Positions 7,696 to 13,141 of a DNA stretch of 13,141 bases are shown here, piece by piece; position 1 is the stretch's first letter, and every line of letters begins with the position of its first letter. Location: NCBI GenBank assembly GCA_964569295.1, contig CAZMVU010000138.1, forward strand, positions 1 through 13,141, in the 5' to 3' direction. Below the pieces are notes generated by a model. That model was given only the letters and a program-made list of their open reading frames with translations, was not told where the DNA came from and ran no database searches. Origin of the DNA: CAZMVU01 sp964569295 (lineage in GTDB: Bacteria; Hydrogenedentota; Hydrogenedentia; Hydrogenedentales; JAGMZX01). A program made the position numbers and the translations under genes.

Positions 7696-8709
7696 TCAAA
7701 CCGCTCGCTTTCTTTCCTGTTGTATATTGCTTCTCACTTTCTTGCGACGGTTCTCCTCAGAAGTTCCCGCACCCCGGGCAGTTTTTTCGGACCGCGGCCA
7801 GAAGCGGGGAATGCCTAAATCACAAAGAACCGCCCGGGGGGTATATTCGCTGCGAGATTCGATTGCTTGGCTCGGTATGTGCGTCACAATTTCTTGGCCT
7901 TGTCGTTGCCGGGCAGACGCAATCTGCTTGATGACGTCCTCGGGCCAACATGGGTTATCAACGGGCTTGTGGCGAATCTCAGCCCACTTCCCAGGATATT
8001 CCTCAATGAATCCCAATATTGCCCTTCTAATTATGTCCTCGGCCTCTGCCTTGCCAAGGGCGGTTACCAAGTATTCTCCGAGAAACCACACATCTATTTT
8101 CCAACCGCCAACAAACTGTCGTGTGATAAGCTTTTTCAAATATCCGGCAAGATCATCGGTCGCATTTGCACTCAGCGTAATCAGCATTCGAAACGCATAG
8201 CCGGCGATGTCCTCTTGCTCCAATGCCTTTATCCAAGTCGCCCGATCTGCTTCGTCTGAGTAACCCATTGCCGCAGCAATAACGTCCTGGACCTGACTGG
8301 GCGTTGCCAATGTATTCGGGCCGACCACGAGCGGCAAGGCCGCGCGCACCCCTTCTCGCAAGAGATCGCTTTCCGACACGCTCGCCACCCGAAACACCCG
8401 CGAGAAGGGCTGGCCCAATCGCTCCCTATCATCGTGTTCAAGGAACCGATCCGTGAGAATCGGCTCGACCTCTCGCCGCGCGTCGTTCCATCCGCGAGCC
8501 ACCCCATGCCGGAAATCTTCACGTACACATGTTTGCGGTTCCAGGAGCGCCACAACCGCATCTTCCGGGTACTCATCAAGCGGTCCACCACCCACTGGAA
8601 GAGGATTGGCGGCAAGCAGCCGTTCCCGAACTGCACTTCGCAGCGCATCTGGGGTGCCTAGCTGCTCAGCCCAACCGTGGGCAACTTCTGCAAGAATGGC
8701 CATGGCCAT
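7696..8709 (-). CDS. Hypothetical protein, second gene of cassette operon
   Basis: A 337-aa soluble protein that I do not recognise. It starts MAMAILAEV; the central region (about 165-250) is helical with several Trp residues and a GGWKIDVWFLGEYL segment, and the C-terminal 40 residues are very basic (RRKKVRS, ERKRA), which could suit nucleic-acid contact, though that is only inference. I chose the ATG at 8709 because AGGAG (8718-8714) sits four bases upstream; the next in-frame ATG, at 8703, is ten bases from it and is equally possible. The frame is open further upstream to 8766, but that part overlaps the end of the first gene. The ribosome binding site overlaps the TAG of the first gene, which implies coupled translation. 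Confidence 0.75.
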   Translation of the reverse strand: MAMAILAEVAHGWAEQLGTPDALRSAVRERLLAANPLPVGGGPLDEYPEDAVVALLEPQTCVREDFRHGVARGWNDARREVEPILTDRFLEHDDRERLGQPFSRVFRVASVSESDLLREGVRAALPLVVGPNTLATPSQVQDVIAAAMGYSDEADRATWIKALEQEDIAGYAFRMLITLSANATDDLAGYLKKLITRQFVGGWKIDVWFLGEYLVTALGKAEAEDIIRRAILGFIEEYPGKWAEIRHKPVDNPCWPEDVIKQIASARQRQGQEIVTHIPSQAIESRSEYTPRAVLCDLGIPRFWPRSEKTARGAGTSEENRRKKVRSNIQQERKRAV

Positions 8710-8716
8710 ACATCTC

Positions 8717-9520
8717 CTAGGTGATCCTATCTTGTGACGGTGGGCCATTGATTGGCCGGATGTCAACCGTCAGCATATCTATTATCTCGCTTCGATGGAT
8801 GGCTTCGGGATAGCCCCTGGCGCCATCGCCCGCCTCCGGAATTGGCTTGGTCATCCCGGCTTTGGCCGTGCAATCCTCTTGAAGACGGAAAGGCGGGTGG
8901 TCGATCCCGTCTAGCGCGCGCGGTACCTGTAGTCCACATGGCACCTTTTCACGGGGATAGCGCAAAACAATTACCCACGACTCTGTCTCGAAATTCGGTA
9001 TGCCAAGACAGCGCAACGTCTGCCGTAAGCTGGGCACATCCCAAGGTACTTGGGCGCTGTCGGCAACGCAAGCAATTCCATCTGACCGCCCGACCTGCAC
9101 CCGATCCTCCAACGCACGACATAGCCGCTCGCGCTGGCCATCTGTCATGCGCGAGGGGCGCTCACCCGGTCTAATCCCTGCCTTATTTACTGCTTCCCGC
9201 AGTTTTGGAAGCTCATGACTTGCGAGCCTGTCTATGTCGGTCTCCGGGAGGAAACGAATTACCACCGCGAAGCTACCGTTCTCTACGACATTGCCCTTGC
9301 ATTGGAATCTCTTGGGGGCTGTGAAGACAACCTGCTTAGCAGCTTCCCATGCCTCATGCGCATTCGCCCACGGACCTGTCTTTGCAAGCTCCGAGAAGAA
9401 ATCGTTGACAATGGTATCGGAAAGGCAGCCCTCTTTCTCGATATTATCCAGGACGCGCAGTGATTCGCCGTCTCTTCGCATTTGGAGTAGCCAGTCTCTG
9501 CATATATCTGGAACATCCAT
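8717..9520 (-). CDS. Hypothetical protein, first gene of cassette operon
   Basis: A 267-aa protein with no signal peptide or membrane segment and no family I can name. It has about eight cysteines scattered along the chain, without a clear CxxC pair. Two segments look alike: FAVVIRFLPE near 84-93 and WVIVLRYPRE in the second half, each a beta strand followed by an acidic turn, which hints at an internal duplication. An LGIPNF motif just before the second is echoed by LGIPRF in the 337-aa protein. The ATG at 9520 has GGGGA seven bases upstream and a good promoter at 9551-9579. It opens a three-gene minus-strand operon, and its TAG overlaps the next gene's ribosome binding site. Confidence 0.75.
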   Translation of the reverse strand: MDVPDICRDWLLQMRRDGESLRVLDNIEKEGCLSDTIVNDFFSELAKTGPWANAHEAWEAAKQVVFTAPKRFQCKGNVVENGSFAVVIRFLPETDIDRLASHELPKLREAVNKAGIRPGERPSRMTDGQRERLCRALEDRVQVGRSDGIACVADSAQVPWDVPSLRQTLRCLGIPNFETESWVIVLRYPREKVPCGLQVPRALDGIDHPPFRLQEDCTAKAGMTKPIPEAGDGARGYPEAIHRSEIIDMLTVDIRPINGPPSQDRIT

Positions 9521-9550
9521 CCTGCAATCCCCGCATCACAGCCAACGCCA

Positions 9551-9579
9551 AGTCTACGAAAAAACTGGCATTAGGTCAA
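9551..9579 (-). promoter_or_regulatory. Sigma70-type promoter of the cassette operon
   Basis: On the minus strand TTGACC (9579-9574, five of six) and TAGACT (9556-9551, four of six) are separated by exactly 17 bases that include a run of six T. The predicted start is about 25 nt upstream of the first cassette gene. It lies outside the repeated uvrB tail, so the cassette appears to carry its own promoter. Confidence 0.6.
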
Positions 9580-9635
9580 TATTTTCTGCCAAGACGACAA
9601 ACATACGGTGACTTCTTCTTCTCTCGCGGCAACCC

Positions 9636-11642
9636 CTACACCGCTTCCTCGACCTGGCGGCGCTCGAGCAGCCTGATGCGGTCGCGCAGTTCGGCGGCTT
9701 TCTCGAAGTCCATGTGATCGGCGGCTTTCTTCATGTCTTTCTTGAGCCGGCGGATGGTCTTCTCGATGTCCTGCCGGGGGACGTATTCTTCGTACAGGGC
9801 CTTCTCTTCGGCGACCTTCGGCACGGTGACGTAGTCGCGCTCGTATATGCCGGCGAGGATATTCGAGATGCGCTTCTGGATAGAGCGCGGGGTGATCTTG
9901 TGCGCCTGGTTATATTCGAGCTGTTTTTCACGGCGCCGGTTCATCTCGCCGATGGCGCGCTTCATCGAGCCGGTTTCCTTGTCGGCATACATGATGACCA
10001 TGCCGTTCACGTTGCGCGCCGCACGCCCGCAGGTCTGAATAAGGCTGGTCTGGGAGCGCAGGTAGCCCTCCTTGTCCGCATCGAGCACAGCGACGAGCGA
10101 CACCTCGGGGATGTCGAGCCCCTCGCGCAGCAGGTTGATGCCCACCAGCACGTCGTAGGCGCCTTCGCGCAGCTCGCGCACCAGCTCGATCCGCTCGAGG
10201 GTGTCCGTGTCAGCATGCATGTAGCGCACCCGCACGTTGATGTCGCGGTAGTACTCGGTGAGGTCTTCCGCCATGCGTTTCGTGAGCGTGGTTACGAGCA
10301 CGCGCTCGCCCTTCTCCGCGCGCTTGCGGATTTCCTCGAGGAGATCGTCCACCTGATCGCCGGCGGGCCGCACTTCGATCTCCGGGTCGACGAGACCCGT
10401 GGGCCGCACTACCTGCTCGACCACGAGCCCTTCGCTCTGCTCGAGTTCGTAGTTGGCGGGCGTCGCGCTTACGTAGACCACCTGGTTTACGTTCTTCTCG
10501 AACTCCTCGAACGTGAGCGGGCGGTTGTCGCGCGCGCAGGGCAGGCGGAAGCCGTACTCCACGAGCTTGTCCTTGCGCGAGCGGTCCCCCTTGAACATGC
10601 CGCCCACCTGCGGAATCGACATGTGGCTCTCGTCCACGATGAGCAGGAAGTCGTCTGGGAAATACGAGAGCAGTGTGGGCGGCGGCTCGCCCGGCATGCG
10701 GCCGTCGAGGTGGCGCGAGTAGTTCTCGATGCCCGAGCAATAGCCCAGCTCGCGCAGCATCTCGAGGTCGAAGCGGGTGCGCTGTTCGAGGCGCTCGGCG
10801 AACAGCAGCTTCTCGTTGTCACGCAATTCCTTGAGCCGTTCCTCGAGTTCATGCTCGATACCCTCGATGGCGCGCTTCAGGTTCTCCTGCGTGGTGGCGT
10901 AGTGGCTGCCGGGGAAAATTTCCGCGCGGCGCAGGCGGCGCAGGGTGGTGCCGCGCAGCGGATCGATCTCGGTGACCCCGTCGATATCGTCACCGAAGAA
11001 CTCGATGCGGATGGCGCGGTCGGCCTCGTGGGAGGGGAACACATCGACCACATCGCCGCGCACGCGGAATGTGCCGCGGTAGAAGTCCATGTCGCTGCGG
11101 GCATACTGCATGGCCACAAGACCGGCGACAAGGTGCTCCCGGCTCATGGACTTGCCCTCCTCGACCTCGACGCGCATCTCTTTGTAGACGTCCGGCGAAC
11201 CGATGCCGTAGATGCACGACACGCTCGCCACGACCAGCACATCGCGGCGGGTCAATACCGCGCGCGTCGCCGAGTGGCGCATCTTGTCGATCTCGTCGTT
11301 GATGGACGACTCCTTCTCGATGTACGTGTCGGTCGTGGGCACATAGGCCTCGGGCTGGTAGTAGTCGTAATACGAGACAAAGTACTCGACGGCGTTGTTC
11401 GGGAAAAGCTCCTTGAACTCGCCGTAGAGCTGGGCGGCGAGAATCTTGTTGTGCGCGAGGACAAGGGTCGGCCGGTCGAGCTGGGCCACCACGTTCGCCA
11501 TGGTGAAGGTCTTGCCCGAGCCCGTGACGCCAAGCAGCACGATATGGCGCTGGCCGTCGCGCAGATGCGTCACAAGGTCCTTGATGGCCTCTGGCTGATC
11601 GCCCGCCGGTTCGTATTCGGTTACCAGTTCAAATGCGCTCAT
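9636..11642 (-). CDS. uvrB: UvrABC system protein B (excinuclease subunit B)
   Basis: Damage-verifying helicase-like subunit of nucleotide excision repair: UvrA loads it on DNA, and it then recruits UvrC for incision. The 668-aa product has the normal length and all landmarks: Walker A GVTGSGKT (38-45), the aromatic beta-hairpin YYDYYQPEAYVP (91-102), the DESH box (337-340), SATP (392-395), GINLLREGLDIPE (501-513), QTCGRAARN (536-544) and a C-terminal UVR domain (about 634-662). I chose the ATG at 11642 because UvrB proteins begin close to FELVTEYEPAGDQP; an in-frame ATG at 11672 would add ten residues. Neither has a strong ribosome binding site. The final 68 bp are the right copy of the direct repeat. 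No terminator follows the stop, so transcription may run into the cassette operon. No LexA-type box was found upstream. Confidence 0.97.
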   Translation of the reverse strand: MSAFELVTEYEPAGDQPEAIKDLVTHLRDGQRHIVLLGVTGSGKTFTMANVVAQLDRPTLVLAHNKILAAQLYGEFKELFPNNAVEYFVSYYDYYQPEAYVPTTDTYIEKESSINDEIDKMRHSATRAVLTRRDVLVVASVSCIYGIGSPDVYKEMRVEVEEGKSMSREHLVAGLVAMQYARSDMDFYRGTFRVRGDVVDVFPSHEADRAIRIEFFGDDIDGVTEIDPLRGTTLRRLRRAEIFPGSHYATTQENLKRAIEGIEHELEERLKELRDNEKLLFAERLEQRTRFDLEMLRELGYCSGIENYSRHLDGRMPGEPPPTLLSYFPDDFLLIVDESHMSIPQVGGMFKGDRSRKDKLVEYGFRLPCARDNRPLTFEEFEKNVNQVVYVSATPANYELEQSEGLVVEQVVRPTGLVDPEIEVRPAGDQVDDLLEEIRKRAEKGERVLVTTLTKRMAEDLTEYYRDINVRVRYMHADTDTLERIELVRELREGAYDVLVGINLLREGLDIPEVSLVAVLDADKEGYLRSQTSLIQTCGRAARNVNGMVIMYADKETGSMKRAIGEMNRRREKQLEYNQAHKITPRSIQKRISNILAGIYERDYVTVPKVAEEKALYEEYVPRQDIEKTIRRLKKDMKKAADHMDFEKAAELRDRIRLLERRQVEEAV

Positions 11643-11685
11643 GGGATTTCTCAGGCTTTGTAGACTTGGCATCCTGCCGCGTTGA

Positions 11686-11704
11686 AAGAGGCCGAAAGCC
11701 TCTT
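11686..11704 (-). promoter_or_regulatory. Hairpin in the DUF5131-uvrB intergenic region
   Basis: AAGAGGC and GCCTCTT form a perfect 7-bp stem around a 5-nt loop. On the minus strand only TTTC follows, so it is a weak terminator for the DUF5131 gene at best, or a leader structure of uvrB. I found no convincing promoter in the 188-nt gap. Confidence 0.35.
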
Positions 11705-11830
11705 CGGCATTGGCAGTGCTTCAAACCCCCATGATGACAATCTGTGCCTGAAAATGCCATTCAAGGTGCAAGGGGAGGGGGGCGAGCGAGTGCCGCCGCG
11801 AGTCGTATGAACCAAACGCACCTTGTCGTG

Positions 11831-12574
11831 TCAGCATGCAGCCGCGCGCCTGTTCATGCTGTCCGCAGAAAGAACCGGCATCTCATCCCAGGTGCGGCCA
11901 TCGAGCAGGCGGCCGGCCTTCTTCTTGTTGCGCCCGCCCCACTGTTTGAAGAAGAAGGGCACGCGGGCGGCAAGACATTGGTCTCGAATGTCACGTACCC
12001 AATCCGGGGCCATGACGCGGGACTTCGGGCCGGATTCCCCGCCCACGATTGCCCAGTCCATACCAGCGAGGTTCATCCCCGGCAGTGGCCCGAGCAAGGG
12101 CTCGAGTGACAGGAACCGCACGGCGGCGGGTACGCTGCGCAGGTGATCGATGCGCGGGAGGTAATCGGCGTTCTCCACGCTGACACCCATCCAGACATTC
12201 GCCGGCCACGGCAACGCGGACGCAACCTCGGCCAGCCTATCGGCGCGTTTCGTCAAAACCTGGAACCGATGCCAATGCGCCTGACGCATCACGTCGAACA
12301 CCTGTTGGATGTAGTCAACTGGCACATCCTTGTGGAAGAGGTCGCTCATGGAATTCACGAAGATGGTCTGCGGTTTCTTCCACTGCAGCGGCAACCCGAG
12401 CGCGTGGGGGTGCATCCGCAGGGCGAACCCGTCGCGGTAATTGGGCGAGCCCATCGCCTTGAGCCGCTTCGCCATCCGCTCGGCATAGCAATACTTGCAG
12501 CCCGGGCTGATCTTCGTGCAGCCCGTGAGCGGGTTCCACGTGGATTCGGTCCACTCTATGGAGGAAATGGCCAT
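11831..12574 (-). CDS. DUF5131 (phage Gp37/Gp68-type) three-Cys-motif protein
   Basis: A 247-aa member of the DUF5131 / phage Gp37-Gp68 family. The diagnostic N-terminus is EWTESTWNPLTGC with the cysteine motif C19-x6-C26-x2-C29 followed by YAERMAKRL, which suggests a radical-SAM-like Fe-S site. Other family blocks are TIFVNSMSDLFH (70-81), QVLTKRADRL (105-114), WMGVSVEN (128-135), LEPLLGPL (157-164), IVGGESGP (176-183) and FFFKQWGG (207-214). It appears complete. The biological role is unknown; members are common in phages and accessory loci, next to genes for three-Cys-motif partner TcmP. Here that partner lies 4 nt upstream but is truncated. The start has no real ribosome binding site, which fits translation coupled to the tcmP stop. 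Confidence 0.9.
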   Translation of the reverse strand: MAISSIEWTESTWNPLTGCTKISPGCKYCYAERMAKRLKAMGSPNYRDGFALRMHPHALGLPLQWKKPQTIFVNSMSDLFHKDVPVDYIQQVFDVMRQAHWHRFQVLTKRADRLAEVASALPWPANVWMGVSVENADYLPRIDHLRSVPAAVRFLSLEPLLGPLPGMNLAGMDWAIVGGESGPKSRVMAPDWVRDIRDQCLAARVPFFFKQWGGRNKKKAGRLLDGRTWDEMPVLSADSMNRRAAAC

Positions 12575-12578
12575 GGGA

Positions 12579-12941
12579 CTACTTCGTATTAAGAATGTCT
12601 TGCGCGATTCTTAACGCGGTTTTCTTGCCTCTCGCGTTTGCACATGCGAAACACAACAAATAGAGCGGTGTGCCGTTGGTATTGTAGAGCGTGAGAGGAT
12701 TCTCAGCAACACCCACAAAGATGCTCCTTAGGCGGTTCAAATAGAAGTCACGTATCATGACGAGATTTGCTATCTTCTCGATACGTTCGGACTCACCATG
12801 TTCAATATCAAACTCCTTTATCTTTGCATAGAAATGGTCATACCATTCCTCCGTCCCGAAAAACCGACTTAGTGCCTTAGGCACTGACTCGTATAAAGAA
12901 CAACAAGAAGTTATTCGGGCACCTTGTGTAAGCTCTAGCAC
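12579..12941 (-). pseudogene. Truncated TcmP (three-Cys-motif partner), C-terminal fragment
   Basis: The 120-aa frame from a GTG at 12941 matches what I recall of the C-terminal end of TcmP: LSRFFGTEEWYDHFY (24-38), DFYLNRLRSIF, NPLTLYNTNGTPLYLLCFA and RIAQDIL. Complete TcmP proteins are much longer and have an N-terminal part that resembles a methyltransferase; that part is absent. An in-frame TAA lies three codons before the GTG, no ribosome binding site is visible, and repeat DNA begins about 30 nt upstream. I infer 5' truncation by the event that placed the repeat element here. Base composition is about half GC (31 of 60 at 12661-12720). The gene ends 4 nt before the DUF5131 start, preserving the usual pair order. 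Confidence 0.7.
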
Positions 12942-12969
12942 GGCTGTTTCTTAGGGCCAACGGCCCGCA

Positions 12970-13117
12970 CCATACCAGCCTGGGCCGCAGGCCCAGGTCA
13001 TCCGTCATCCGCAATCACAGGGCTGAAAGCCCGAGCCATAGGTTTTTATAGCGCGCGCTTTCAGCGCTGGAGAAAACGACGGCCCGACACCTGGGCCGCT
13101 GGCCCAGGCTGGTATGG
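12970..13117. repeat. Symmetric nested palindromic element (MITE/BIME-like)
   Basis: Outer arms 12970-12998 and 13089-13117 are inverted repeats matching at 26 of 29 positions. Each arm contains its own hairpin of an 8-bp CCTGGGCC/GGCCCAGG stem with a 3-nt loop (12979-12997, 13090-13108). Inside are two smaller palindromes with the core GCTGAAAGC in opposite orientations (13020-13032, 13055-13067). All four are exactly symmetric about position 13043.5. There is no coding capacity. It resembles REP/BIME or MITE-type intergenic elements moved by a transposase encoded elsewhere. Confidence 0.75.
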
Positions 13118-13141
13118 AACCGCACCTTCGGCGCTCCGGAA
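13118..13141. repeat. Dispersed 24-nt motif, second copy
   Basis: Matches 128-151 at 23 of 24 positions in the same orientation and is cut by the window edge. The 9-mer AGGGCCAAC also occurs near both ends (122-130 and 12953-12961), which suggests that the two intergenic regions share a repeat family. Confidence 0.6.

Larger units (their letters stand above)
6798..9703. mobile_element. Putative inserted cassette bounded by uvrB-end direct repeats
   Basis: Two exact 68-bp direct repeats (6798-6865 and 9636-9703) bound a segment of about 2.8 kb holding three co-directional unknown genes and their promoter. Sample lines inside are about half GC (29 of 60 at 7081-7140), against 42 of 60 in uvrB at 10381-10440. 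This is the pattern left by insertion at a gene 3' end in which the incoming DNA supplies a replacement end. No recombinase gene, terminal inverted repeats or short target duplication is visible, so the mechanism is inferred. A misassembly across the repeat is an alternative. Confidence 0.5.

Noticed and set aside
9714..11663. Plus-strand ORF of 649 codons opposite uvrB
   Set aside because: It is the antisense of a clearly identified uvrB with strong codon bias; the translation is rich in His/Val/Leu/Ala with no family motif and has no ribosome binding site.

Overview
The window is GC-rich bacterial chromosomal DNA. Housekeeping genes (purA, rpsD, uvrB) alternate with accessory material. The host cannot be named from the sequence alone. 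A stand-alone rpsD that is not next to rpsM, rpsK or rpoA, together with many intergenic palindromes, suggests an uncultured environmental lineage, but that is only an impression.

Layout. Positions 1-545 hold a 42-bp tandem repeat, an inverted repeat, a doubtful open stretch and a good promoter. That promoter reads into a 437-aa GNAT-like acyltransferase (546-1859, +). Next come purA (1904-3175, -) and rpsD (3355-3963, -), with rpsD transcribed first. A divergent intergenic region (3964-4235) separates rpsD from a large membrane-anchored penicillin-acylase-type Ntn hydrolase (4236-6761, +).

From about 6798 to 9635 there is an island-like segment. A 68-bp exact copy of the 3' end of uvrB lies at 6798-6865, and the same 68 bp form the true end of the intact uvrB at 9636-9703. 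Between them sits a three-gene minus-strand operon (267, 337 and 233 aa) that looks less GC-rich than its neighbours. It has its own promoter, and the first two genes look translationally coupled. I recognise none of the three proteins. The arrangement looks like insertion of a cassette at the 3' end of uvrB that restored the gene and pushed the old end to the far side. No integrase or transposase is present.

Beyond uvrB (9636-11642, -) lie a DUF5131 three-Cys-motif protein (11831-12574, -) and, 4 nt upstream of it, the C-terminal part of its usual partner TcmP (12579-12941, -), which has lost its N-terminal region. The window ends in a symmetric repeat element of nested palindromes (12970-13117). 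After it comes a 24-nt motif that also occurs near the start of the window at 128-151.

Functionally, the core genes cover purine synthesis, the ribosomal small subunit and nucleotide excision repair. The most interesting part is the unknown three-gene operon framed by duplicated uvrB ends, followed by the truncated TcmP/DUF5131 pair.
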